Shown here piece by piece: positions 50,009-58,514 of a DNA stretch of 64,000 nucleotides (the first letter of the stretch is position 1; each line of letters starts with the position of its first letter). Under the pieces are notes generated by a model. It worked only from the letters and a program-made list of their open reading frames with translations. It searched no databases and was not told the origin of the DNA. Source of the DNA: Bacillus_BA songklensis (GTDB taxonomy: Bacteria; Bacillota; Bacilli; Bacillales; Bacillaceae_H); the NCBI RefSeq assembly GCF_042649685.1, contig NZ_JBHRZT010000052.1, positions 124,001 through 188,000 on the forward strand. Direction: 5' to 3'. The translations under genes were made by a program, and so were the position numbers.

Positions 50009-51193
50009 TTATTTCATATGGTTGTTCATAAAATGTTGAATGCGGTCTACAGCTTTTTCCAACAGCTCCAGTGATGTTGCATAAGATAAGCGTACATTTT
50101 CAGGAGCCCCAAAGCCTGATCCTGGTACAAGCGCCACTTTTTCTTCTTCTAAAATGGCCTCCACCCATGCATCCACCGTATCAAATCCTGTTAATTTTGC
50201 CGCTTCGATGGCATTTGGGAACAGATAGAATGCTCCCTGCGGTTTAATACAAGAAAAGCCTGGAATTTGAATTAATTTTTCATAAATGATATTTAAACGA
50301 TCCTCAAATGCTTGGCGCATCGTTTCAACCGGCTCTTGTGTTCCGTTGTAAGCTGCGATGGAAGCATATTGGGCAACAGAAGTTGGATTGGAAGTGCTGT
50401 GGCTTGCCAGGTTAGTCATTGCTTTAATGATTTCTTTATTCCCGGCTGCATAGCCAATACGCCAGCCTGTCATGGAGTGCGATTTAGACACACCGTTAAT
50501 GATAATAGTTCTCTCTTTTAATTCAGGAGAAAGCTGGGCAATTGATACATGCTCGTTTCCATCATATACAAGCTTCTCATAAATCTCATCAGAAACAATC
50601 AGAATATCATGTTTGACACATACCTGACCGAGTGCTTCAAGTTCTTCACGAGTATAAATCATTCCTGTCGGATTGCTTGGTGAGTTGATAATGACAGCTT
50701 TTGTCTTATCTGTAATGACCGCTTCCAGTTGTTGTGGTGTAATTTTAAAGCTGTTTTCTTCACGACCTTCCACGTATACCGGAATACCTTGGGCCAGTTT
50801 TACCTGCTCAGGATAACTCACCCAGTAAGGTGTTGGGATGATGACTTCGTCCCCTTCGTCCAACAATACTTGGAACAGAGTATAAAGAGCATGCTTGGCA
50901 CCTGAACAAACGATCACCTCAGCAAGTGTATACTCTAACCCCTGATCTTGCTGGAATTTCTGAATGATCGATTTCTTTAAAGATGCTAAACCGCCGGATG
51001 GCGTATATTTTGTGTGACCTTCATTCATTGCTTTTACTGCAGCTTCCAAAATATGCTCAGGTGTATTGAAGTCAGGTTCTCCTGCTCCCAAACCGATTAC
51101 ATCGTGGCCTGCCGCTTTTAATTCTTTTGCTTTTGCTGTAATAGCGAGTGTGGATGAAGGTGTTAAAGCTGATACACGTTTTGCTAATTTCAT
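50009..51193 (-). CDS. aspB: Aspartate aminotransferase
   Basis: 394-aa class I PLP aminotransferase, thermophile-type AspAT as in Bacillus. It interconverts aspartate and oxaloacetate with glutamate/2-oxoglutarate. Motifs: GLGAGEPDFNTPEHI, INSPSNPTGMIYTREEL, VSDEIYEKLVYDG and the PLP-lysine segment GVSKSHSMTGWRIGYAAG. Neighbours tseB and ypmA are arranged as in B. subtilis. ATG at 51193 behind AGGGGGAAG. Confidence 0.96.
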   Translation of the reverse strand: MKLAKRVSALTPSSTLAITAKAKELKAAGHDVIGLGAGEPDFNTPEHILEAAVKAMNEGHTKYTPSGGLASLKKSIIQKFQQDQGLEYTLAEVIVCSGAKHALYTLFQVLLDEGDEVIIPTPYWVSYPEQVKLAQGIPVYVEGREENSFKITPQQLEAVITDKTKAVIINSPSNPTGMIYTREELEALGQVCVKHDILIVSDEIYEKLVYDGNEHVSIAQLSPELKERTIIINGVSKSHSMTGWRIGYAAGNKEIIKAMTNLASHSTSNPTSVAQYASIAAYNGTQEPVETMRQAFEDRLNIIYEKLIQIPGFSCIKPQGAFYLFPNAIEAAKLTGFDTVDAWVEAILEEEKVALVPGSGFGAPENVRLSYATSLELLEKAVDRIQHFMNNHMK

Positions 51194-51280
51194 CTTGACT
51201 TCCCCCTAAAGGCATTAACGGATAACTTTTTTCATAATACAAAAAATAATACAAATGAGCACAATTAACCGCTGAAATAG

Positions 51281-51769
51281 TTAGGATGTTTGATAAATGC
51301 TGTATCGTTTCAGAAATTCACCTGTTTGGAAATTCACATAATAATATGTAAAGCTGTTATCTTGGTTCACATATGTGATCTCCCATAATGGAAGATCATT
51401 TTCCATTCCCAGGCGAACCGACTTGATTTTTTCAGGGTGGCGCTCTTTTTGTACAAGGGATATCACTTCTTCCCGTGACATTCCACTATTTTCTTTCTTT
51501 ACTATCATATCACGTTTTTTATCATTTTTAGGCACCCAAATGATAACTTTTTCATTTTTCTTGTTTTTTGCTTTAATAATATAATACGTATGGGAACCGT
51601 AGTATGTTTGCGTGCTGATGATTTCATTTAAATCGTAAACTTTCTTTGCTTTTTGTACCGCTTGCCCTTCCGCGTCCCTTTTGGATTCGACCGATTTAAA
51701 GTAAACGTTCGTCATTCCCAATCCGGCTAAAATAATAAATACAATAATGATTATTCCCCATTTTTTCAT
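51281..51769 (-). CDS. tseB: Cell wall elongation regulator TseB (YpmB-like)
   Basis: 162-aa protein with one N-terminal membrane helix (WGIIIIVFIILAGLGMTNVY) and an external domain (DUF5590/PepSY-like: EVISLVQKERHPEKIKSVRL, LPLWEITYVNQDNSFTYYYV). B. subtilis TseB acts with PBP2A in cell elongation. ATG at 51769. It lies between aspB and ypmA as in B. subtilis. Confidence 0.87.
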   Translation of the reverse strand: MKKWGIIIIVFIILAGLGMTNVYFKSVESKRDAEGQAVQKAKKVYDLNEIISTQTYYGSHTYYIIKAKNKKNEKVIIWVPKNDKKRDMIVKKENSGMSREEVISLVQKERHPEKIKSVRLGMENDLPLWEITYVNQDNSFTYYYVNFQTGEFLKRYSIYQTS

Positions 51770-51789
51770 ACTTATCGATCCCTACTTCT

Positions 51790-51960
51790 TTATGTACGAT
51801 AAATCGTAAAAATTGCTACATCTTTGTCGTTTTCATCAAGAGCCAAGCCAAACATTAAGTCCTGCTTCTTCAATGTACGATTCAAACTATCGACAAGTTT
51901 GTATAAATCAGGAGAATTTTGGACTCGAACCGTTGATAAGACTTGAATTTTGCTCTCCAT
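51790..51960 (-). CDS. ypmA: YpmA-like protein (DUF4264)
   Basis: 56-aa protein (MESKIQVLSTVRVQNSPDLY, then VDSLNRTLKKQDLMFGLALD) of the small YpmA/DUF4264 family. Function unknown. ATG at 51960 with GGAGGGG upstream; 20 bp before tseB, so probably cotranscribed. Position matches B. subtilis. Confidence 0.85.
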   Translation of the reverse strand: MESKIQVLSTVRVQNSPDLYKLVDSLNRTLKKQDLMFGLALDENDKDVAIFTIYRT

Positions 51961-52171
51961 AATAAATCCCCTCCTATTTCCTTCCCAAATTTGTTATTCA
52001 TAATGCTCCTTGCTTCGGCAACAATATCATTACAACCGAAACAAAGCAAAGATTTCAATAACTATTTTAACAACATCCATGGCTTTTTTTAAACTATCAT
52101 ATAGATTTCCTGGCCTACACCATCTATTTGCAGCTTTTGACAGCTGCTTTTTTTTGTTTTAAAACATAATC

Positions 52172-52999
52172 TTACTTGCCTTCAGGCGCTGGGAGCGTAA
52201 TGATTTCATAGTGTGTTTCATTCATCTTCATCGAGACGGTTCCCATTTTCTGAACAAAGTAAATATCGATCCACAGTTCATACAAGTATTCGATAAACTG
52301 CTTATTAAGATGATATTCATTCGAAGCTGGGAAAATGGCTGTTTGCGGGTCTAAATGCTCAACCACTTTTTCTTCCAGCCTATCCCCTTTTGAAAGGCTC
52401 GGCATTTTAATGACATTCACATCCTCCAGCTTTTCCTCCAGAAGATGCTGCTCAGTGTAAGCCGAATAATTGGTCATATAAAAAATGTGATTTTCGCAGT
52501 ACTTAATCGATAAATTCATGGAAGGAACAGGTTCTTTTTCCTCCCTTAAAGCGGTTATCATTAATGCCTTTCCAAACAGCTTGTGATCCCCCTTGTCCCA
52601 TTCCACGATTTGGACGGGCGGCAGAGCACCCGTATAGAGGGCGGGCACATAAATCACTTCAGGAGAAAACCGTTCTGAAAGCGGCCGGATGTTATCATTG
52701 TATCCTGCTTCTTGTCTTGTAACGATAATGGCATCCAGCTTTTTCACTTGAAACAAATCCAACATCGCTAATACTTCCCGCTTAGAGGCGGCGTGCCCGG
52801 TATTAATCAAGATGGAATGTCCGAAGCCGTCCTGCAGCAGTGCCGCTTCCCCTTTTGAAAGATGAAAAAAAGTCAAAACGGCTTCATCTTCCCCCAGCTC
52901 AAACTCAATATTTTCAATTTTACTCGCCTGTACAACTCGAAGATCCAGGAAAACGAAACAAGCTAAGAAGATTACACAAAGCTTCTTTAACATCTTCAT
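52172..52999 (-). CDS. Exported metallo-beta-lactamase-fold protein without metal site
   Basis: 275-aa protein with signal peptide (residues 1-25, KLCVIFLACFVFLDLRVVQA) and a ComEC/Rec2-like beta-lactamase fold: TFFHLSKGEAALLQDGFGHSILINTGHAASKR, then DAIIVTRQEAGYNDNI. At that place active family members have THxHxDH; here those histidines and aspartate are replaced, so it is probably a binding or structural protein. Its start overlaps the dinG stop by 4 bp (ATGA), so it is coupled to dinG. I do not recall such a gene at this position in B. subtilis. Confidence 0.7.
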   Translation of the reverse strand: MKMLKKLCVIFLACFVFLDLRVVQASKIENIEFELGEDEAVLTFFHLSKGEAALLQDGFGHSILINTGHAASKREVLAMLDLFQVKKLDAIIVTRQEAGYNDNIRPLSERFSPEVIYVPALYTGALPPVQIVEWDKGDHKLFGKALMITALREEKEPVPSMNLSIKYCENHIFYMTNYSAYTEQHLLEEKLEDVNVIKMPSLSKGDRLEEKVVEHLDPQTAIFPASNEYHLNKQFIEYLYELWIDIYFVQKMGTVSMKMNETHYEIITLPAPEGK

Positions 53000-55827
53000 C
53001 GCTCCATATTACCAGAATTTGTCCACCAATCTTCTAACTCTTTCAGCAACTGATCAAATGGTTGCTCCCTTACATCCATGGAAGGAAGAGAACGTAAAAA
53101 GTATTTTCCGTATTGCGTTGTTGAAATGCGGTTATCAAAGACGAACATGACTCCTTGATCCTTTTTTGTCCGGATCAAACGGCCAAATCCCTGTTTAAAT
53201 CGAATAATCGCCTGAGGCAGCGAGTACTCCATAAATGGATTCAAGCCGTCTTGCTTAAGTTTAGCCGTTTTAGCCGCCGTTATTGGTTCATTCGGCGGAG
53301 AAAACGGCAGGCGAACCATAACTAAACAAGATAAATGTTGTCCTGGTATATCAATTCCTTCCCAAAAGCTGCTTGTACCAAACAAAATGGATTTTTCAAA
53401 TTGAATAAAATCCTTCAAAAGCCTTGTTCGATTTCGGCTTGAGATCCCTTGCCCAAAGAGTACGTATTCGTCTAATTGATTTAATTCCTTCACATAGTGA
53501 TACGTTTCTTTCAGCATTTCATTCGAAGTAAATAAGACGAGCATTCTTCCCTCCGTAACCGATGCAATATCAATGATTCGCTGGGCCAGAATCATGCTGT
53601 ACTCTTCCAATGAAATCGAGTTGATGGACGGCATATCCTTTGGTATTAAAACCTTAGCTTGTTTATTGTAATCAAATGGCGAAGGGACAGTGAGCTGAAG
53701 CGGTTGAAAATCATAAAGTCCTAACTCCCGGATCATGTAATCAAATGAACCATTGACTGTCAATGTAGCCGAGGTTAAAACAGCACTTCGTTTTTGGGCA
53801 AAAAAGCAATCCGCGAGCTGCTCACTTACATCAATAGGCTGACTGTATAAGAAAGTAGCATTTGCGGCTCCTTTTGGTTCAATCTCAAACCAGGCCACTT
53901 CCTCTTCCTTCTCCTCTAATAATAAATGCTGAAGTTTCAATTTTATTTGTCCGACTTCCTCACAGGCTTCGTAAAAATCCGAAAAAACCCCTTGCTCTTT
54001 CCGTGTCCATTGGACACCTGACTGCTCAATGGATGCTTTTAATTGATCAAATTCTCTTAAATAGTCACAAAATAAAAATTGTACTCTGGAAGCCAGCTCA
54101 CGAATGCCGATCCATCCAGCATCATACGCTACCTTTTCATCATAACGGAAACTAACCCGGCCTCCCTCTCCATCGTTTATCCTTTTTGAAACAAACGCAT
54201 GAATTAAGCGAAACATATCATCCAGCTCTGTTTTCAGTTCCTTTATAATCAGATGAAACTGCCAAACATCAGGCTTTCCTGACAGGCGAGCCTGCTCCAA
54301 TATCTCCTTTATGTCCGCTAATAGACCGTCACAATCTAATGTACCGATTCGAGAAAAGAGAGAGTGGGTTTGAAAATAATCGACTTGAATCCCGAACTGT
54401 TCACCTGCAATGGCTTCGATGCGATGAGCTTCATCGAGAATGACGTTGTCATAATCCGGGAGCAAGTCCTGGTCGCTCATCAAGTCCATAAACAATAAAC
54501 GATGATTCGTGACGACAATATCGGCCTCATTTGATCGTTTTCTTGCCCGCTGGTAGAATGAAAGTTTTACCCAAGGATAGCGAAAATCCAAGGGAGAAGG
54601 GTGTCCATCGTTAATTCGTTCCCAGAACAGTTTTCCTCCGGAAGGCAAATTGATTTCATCAATGTCCCCTGTTTCAGTTTCTGTCAGCCAAACGAGAATT
54701 TTAGCTTTTGTTAAGATAGCATCATAATTAGTTTCTCTCTCTTTAATCCAGTTTATAAATTTTCTTAGATTTAAATAATGATGACGTCCTTTTAAGATGG
54801 CCACCTTGAAACTAAAAGGCATCAATTGGCGCAATATGGGAATATCACGGTCCATAATCTGCTGCTGAAGCGAGACTGTATGGGTAGAAACAACTACCGG
54901 CTTTTCAGACTGCTTGGCATAGAAAACAGATGGAATTAAGTATCCGAGTGTTTTTCCTGTCCCGGTTCCCGCTTCAATTAAAGCATGTTGATGCGTAGAA
55001 AGGGCCTCATGCACCATGCTCATCATATTCCATTGGGCAGGGCGGTTCTCATAATGAGGGAGCACTCGCGAAAACACTTCTTCTTTCGTTTCATTAAATT
55101 CTTCAAATGATCGCGGCGGTTGGGGAAGCTCTTCCTCAATAGGCTGCTTCTTTTTTAAAGCAACGCCATGGACAAGGTGGAAAAGCTGCTCGTTTTCCTT
55201 TAGAAGCTCTTGTTTGGTTTCCATAATCTCTTCAATGAGTTCACTAATTTCACTTTTTAAATGAAGAGAAAACGCATAAAGCTGTTTTAAGGTTACAAGC
55301 GGTAACGAATGTAACTTTTCAAGGAGCGACAAGAGAACATAGGCTGTCACTTCTGCATCACTGTCCGCCTGGTGCGGATTTTCATGTTTTATATGTAAGG
55401 TTTCTGCCAACTGACTAAGCTTATACCCTTCGGCTGCAGGCAATAAAATACGAGCTAATTCGACCGTATCGATCGTTGAATTATACAACGTATCGTACCC
55501 GCATTCATGAAGCTCTGCCTGCAAAAAAGACAAATCGAATGCAACGTTGTGCGCGACAAAATAAGCATCGTCCAATAGCTTTAATACATCCGGTGCGATA
55601 TGTTCGAATAATGGCGAATCTTTTACCATTTCGTCATTGATATTAGTCAATTGTTCAATAAAAGAAGGAATATGGGTCTTGGGATTGACAAAACTGGCAA
55701 ACCGTTCGACAATTTTTCCTTTCTCTACTACAACAGCAGCCACCTGAATAATTTTATCTCCCTGTTTCGGTGAATGGCCGGTTGTTTCTAAATCTACCAC
55801 AACAAATCGCCTGTTCACGATTAACAC
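52996..55827 (-). CDS. dinG: DinG-family helicase with 3'-5' exonuclease domain
   Basis: 943-aa protein (B. subtilis DinG/YpvA 931 aa). Residues 1-165 are a DnaQ-like exonuclease (FVVVDLETTGHSPKQGDKII, HNVAFDLSFLQ, HQADSDAEVT with all acidic residues). The XPD-like helicase follows: Walker A AGTGTGKTLGYLIP near residue 286, DEAH in VILDEAHRIEA, and the C-terminal LFGTSSFWEGIDIPG and RFKQGFGRLIR. As in other Firmicutes the iron-sulfur cysteines of E. coli DinG are absent. It acts in DNA repair; in some Firmicutes it works mainly as a nuclease. Confidence 0.94.
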   Translation of the reverse strand: MLIVNRRFVVVDLETTGHSPKQGDKIIQVAAVVVEKGKIVERFASFVNPKTHIPSFIEQLTNINDEMVKDSPLFEHIAPDVLKLLDDAYFVAHNVAFDLSFLQAELHECGYDTLYNSTIDTVELARILLPAAEGYKLSQLAETLHIKHENPHQADSDAEVTAYVLLSLLEKLHSLPLVTLKQLYAFSLHLKSEISELIEEIMETKQELLKENEQLFHLVHGVALKKKQPIEEELPQPPRSFEEFNETKEEVFSRVLPHYENRPAQWNMMSMVHEALSTHQHALIEAGTGTGKTLGYLIPSVFYAKQSEKPVVVSTHTVSLQQQIMDRDIPILRQLMPFSFKVAILKGRHHYLNLRKFINWIKERETNYDAILTKAKILVWLTETETGDIDEINLPSGGKLFWERINDGHPSPLDFRYPWVKLSFYQRARKRSNEADIVVTNHRLLFMDLMSDQDLLPDYDNVILDEAHRIEAIAGEQFGIQVDYFQTHSLFSRIGTLDCDGLLADIKEILEQARLSGKPDVWQFHLIIKELKTELDDMFRLIHAFVSKRINDGEGGRVSFRYDEKVAYDAGWIGIRELASRVQFLFCDYLREFDQLKASIEQSGVQWTRKEQGVFSDFYEACEEVGQIKLKLQHLLLEEKEEEVAWFEIEPKGAANATFLYSQPIDVSEQLADCFFAQKRSAVLTSATLTVNGSFDYMIRELGLYDFQPLQLTVPSPFDYNKQAKVLIPKDMPSINSISLEEYSMILAQRIIDIASVTEGRMLVLFTSNEMLKETYHYVKELNQLDEYVLFGQGISSRNRTRLLKDFIQFEKSILFGTSSFWEGIDIPGQHLSCLVMVRLPFSPPNEPITAAKTAKLKQDGLNPFMEYSLPQAIIRFKQGFGRLIRTKKDQGVMFVFDNRISTTQYGKYFLRSLPSMDVREQPFDQLLKELEDWWTNSGNMER

Positions 55828-55976
55828 CTCACTTGTCTCTCTATTTTAGTATAAATCAGCATGGGGAGTGTATGTAAAAAAAGAGAGAAAGCCTGGCAAT
55901 CTCACCTATAGACATTCCTAAAAAAAAAGAAAGAGCCTGTCTTTAAAGCCCGGTTATTCGTTAAAAACATATTCAT

Positions 55977-56084
55977 AAGCAATGGACCGTTTCGTGAAAT
56001 CGTGGTTAAACCAACGAAATAAACGGAACGGTCCATTGCTTGATGCCGACCGGGTAGCATGTTTTTTATGTCCCCCGGTCAGCA
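55977..56084 (-). repeat. Two-hairpin intergenic repeat
   Basis: Hairpin X (55977-56041): AAGCAATGGACCGTT with AACGGTCCATTGCTT, inner GGTTAAACC. Hairpin Y (56044-56084): TGCCGACCGGG with CCCGGTCAGCA, core GCATGTTTTTTATG. It lies behind panD, between it and dinG. Confidence 0.75.
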
Positions 56085-56090
56085 TTCGTC

Positions 56091-56474
56091 TTATAGAATT
56101 GTACCAGCTGGTTCTCTTTTAATCAATTGCTGAATACGGTTGTTTTCATCCATGATGGCTACTGTAGGCTGATGATCGGCCACCCGTTCTTCTGCCACAA
56201 CAGCATAAGAGATAATAATGACGATATCGCCTGGCTGAACGAGGCGGGCAGCGGCCCCATTTAAACAAATGACGCCGCTTCCGCGTTCACCCGGAATAAC
56301 GTACGTTTCCAACCGGGCTCCATTATTGTTATTTACAATTTGCACTTTCTCGTTTTCTGCAATCCCGACAGCATCGATGATATCTTGATCAATCGTAATG
56401 CTGCCGACATAATTTAAATTTGCTTCTGTTACGGTTGCACGGTGTATTTTTGCATTCATCATTGTTCGAAACAT
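56091..56474 (-). CDS. panD: Aspartate 1-decarboxylase proenzyme
   Basis: 127-aa pyruvoyl enzyme that makes beta-alanine for pantothenate. The self-cleavage Gly-Ser is in LNYVGSITID (residues 21-30). Further conserved: NNNGARLETYVIPGERGSGVICLNGAAARL. Normal length. Last gene of panBCD, 13 bp behind panC. Confidence 0.96.
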   Translation of the reverse strand: MFRTMMNAKIHRATVTEANLNYVGSITIDQDIIDAVGIAENEKVQIVNNNNGARLETYVIPGERGSGVICLNGAAARLVQPGDIVIIISYAVVAEERVADHQPTVAIMDENNRIQQLIKREPAGTIL

Positions 56475-56487
56475 TTGAAATCCTCCA

Positions 56488-57333
56488 TTATACAGTCCAT
56501 GTCATATTATCTATTAAGCGAGCCTTTGAAAATTTAACCGCAAGAGCGATAATGATCCTGCCTTCTAGTGTGTCGATCTCTTTTAGTTCAGGGTAGGAAT
56601 ATATTTCAATATAATCGATAATGCCTGATGTATGGGTTTGAATATAGTCTTTCATAAAGGACAAAATGGCTTCAGGGTTTCGTTCTCCGGAATCAATTCG
56701 CTCTTTTGCCAGCTTTAGGCTTTTATACAAAGCTGGAGCTTCTTCTCTTTCCGTTTCTGTCAAATACACATTCCGCGAACTTTTGGCAAGACCATCTTTT
56801 TCTCGCACTGTCTCAACCGGCACAAGCTCAATCGGGAAATTGTAATCATGGACAAGTCCATCCACGACCGCTACTTGCTGGGCATCCTTCATCCCAAAAT
56901 AAGCCCGGTCAGGTGTCACGATATGAAACAATTTGATTAAAACGGTTGCCACCCCGTCAAAATGCCCTTCGCGCTGTTTACCGCATAGCACATTTACCCG
57001 TTCTGTCACTGTTACGGCAACCGACATCTTTCGCGGATACATTTCCTCAACATCCGGGTAGAACACGTAATCTGCACCAGCTTTCTTCGCCAACTGTTCA
57101 TCGCGCTCAAAATTCCGAGGATAAGCATCAAAATCTTCATTTGGACCAAATTGTGTCGGATTGACAAAGATGCTTAAAACGACTATATCATTTTCCTGGC
57201 GCGCCCTTTGGAGCAGCGTTAGATGTCCTTCATGCAAATAGCCCATTGTCGGCACGAAACCAATCGTTCGTCCGTTCATTCTCTCTTGCTTCATGATTGC
57301 TTGCATCTGTGAAATCTTGCTGATCACTTTCAT
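56488..57333 (-). CDS. panC: Pantothenate synthetase
   Basis: 281-aa enzyme joining pantoate and beta-alanine with ATP. Motifs: FVPTMGYLHEGHLTLLQRAR (HIGH-like HEGH), FVNPTQFGPNEDFDAYPR, GKQREGHFDGVATVLIKLF and KSSRNVYLTETER. The ATG at 57333, behind GGAGGAAAGTAAG and just after the panB stop, is preferred to the ATG at 57348. Confidence 0.96.
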   Translation of the reverse strand: MKVISKISQMQAIMKQERMNGRTIGFVPTMGYLHEGHLTLLQRARQENDIVVLSIFVNPTQFGPNEDFDAYPRNFERDEQLAKKAGADYVFYPDVEEMYPRKMSVAVTVTERVNVLCGKQREGHFDGVATVLIKLFHIVTPDRAYFGMKDAQQVAVVDGLVHDYNFPIELVPVETVREKDGLAKSSRNVYLTETEREEAPALYKSLKLAKERIDSGERNPEAILSFMKDYIQTHTSGIIDYIEIYSYPELKEIDTLEGRIIIALAVKFSKARLIDNMTWTV

Positions 57334-57334
57334 C

Positions 57335-58168
57335 TTACTTTCCTCCATATAAGGCTTCCAGCTCTTCTTCTTTCATTGTAAACGAATGCTGCTGTTCCGG
57401 GAACGCTCTTGTTTTCACTTCTTGCACGAACCGGCTGATTCCGCTCACAATCGGTTCATTAAGCTGCCCATATTGTTTCACGAACTTTGGCACGCGCTCC
57501 ACCCCGTATGTGAGGACATCATGATAAACCAATACCTGTCCATCTGTTTCCGCTCCCGCTCCAATGCCGATGGTCGGAATGGAAAGCTGCTTGCTTATTT
57601 CTTCTGCAAGCTGATGAGGGACACATTCTAAAACAAGGGCAATGGCACCTGCCTGCTCACATCTTTTGGCATCCTGGATCAATTTCTTAGCTGCTTGTGC
57701 ATCTTTTCCCTGCACTTTATATCCGCCTAATACTCCCACAGATTGCGGTGTTAATCCTAAATGCGCGACAACCGGCACACCAGCCCGTGTTAAATCAGCG
57801 ATGGCGAATAGAACATCGTCCGCTCCTTCTACCTTCAACGCATGCGCTCCTCCTTCTTGCATAAGACGAGCCGCATTTTTCATCGTTTCTTCTCTTGATA
57901 CATGATAAGACATAAACGGCATGTCTGTTACAATAAAGGTTTCCTTTGCTCCGCGCTTAACCGCTTTTGTATGATGAATCATATCGTCAACGGTGACTGG
58001 AATGGTAGACTCATATCCTAACACGACCATTCCTAATGAGTCCCCGACTAAAATCATGTCTACCCCCGCTTGTTCTGCCAGCTTCGCTGATGGAAAATCA
58101 TAAGCTGTCAGCATAACAATCGGTTCACCTTGTTCTTTCATTTTCAGAAAATCTGACTTTGTTTTCAT
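57335..58168 (-). CDS. panB: Ketopantoate hydroxymethyltransferase
   Basis: 277-aa barrel enzyme that adds a hydroxymethyl group from methylene-THF to ketoisovalerate. Motifs: MLTAYDFPSAKLAEQAGVDM, LVGDSLGMVVLGYEST, KVEGADDVLFAIADLTRAGV, VVAHLGLTPQSV, and TIGIGAGAETDGQVLVYHDV. First gene of panBCD; ATG at 58168 behind GGAGGAAGA. Confidence 0.96.
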   Translation of the reverse strand: MKTKSDFLKMKEQGEPIVMLTAYDFPSAKLAEQAGVDMILVGDSLGMVVLGYESTIPVTVDDMIHHTKAVKRGAKETFIVTDMPFMSYHVSREETMKNAARLMQEGGAHALKVEGADDVLFAIADLTRAGVPVVAHLGLTPQSVGVLGGYKVQGKDAQAAKKLIQDAKRCEQAGAIALVLECVPHQLAEEISKQLSIPTIGIGAGAETDGQVLVYHDVLTYGVERVPKFVKQYGQLNEPIVSGISRFVQEVKTRAFPEQQHSFTMKEEELEALYGGK

Positions 58169-58259
58169 TCATTCTTCCTCCTTTTTCGAAGAGGAAATGA
58201 ACGTCCCGAATAATAAGCTAAACATCAACACTAAAGACTGTGTCAGGTCTTGTAAAAAA

Positions 58260-58282
58260 CCTTCTTTCCGGCAGAAAGAAGG
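58260..58282 (-). terminator. Second terminator between birA and panB
   Basis: CCTTCTTTC pairs with GAAAGAAGG around 5 nt, with a minus-strand T-run. The panBCD promoter must lie between here and 58168; a weak TTTACA-17-TAGTGT is the best candidate I see. Confidence 0.7.
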
Positions 58283-58431
58283 AAGTAAACGAATACCCTG
58301 TTATTCGGTCATGATCATCCCTCTGTCCCAGTCCTATCCTACTTTTGGATCAAGGCAGAATCCAATTTAGTTAAACACTTATGCACGTAAGTAAGGAATG
58401 GTTGAATCTTTCTTACTCACTAAAATAAAAA

Positions 58432-58475
58432 ACGGATGAAAGGTGCAGTTCGCGCGATACTACCCTTTCCTCCGT
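58432..58475 (-). terminator. Terminator of birA
   Basis: ACGGA, GAAAGG pairs with CCTTTC, TCCGT (with small bulges) and is followed by TTTTTTATTTT on the minus strand. It lies 40 bp behind birA. Confidence 0.75.
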
Positions 58476-58514
58476 ATTATAAAAAATCTGCCCCTCGATG
58501 GCCAGTAAAATTTT

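Noticed and set aside
2976..56084. Hairpin elements as a CRISPR array
   Set aside because: The copies are dispersed over 53 kb, have no regular spacing or spacers, and no cas genes are in the window.
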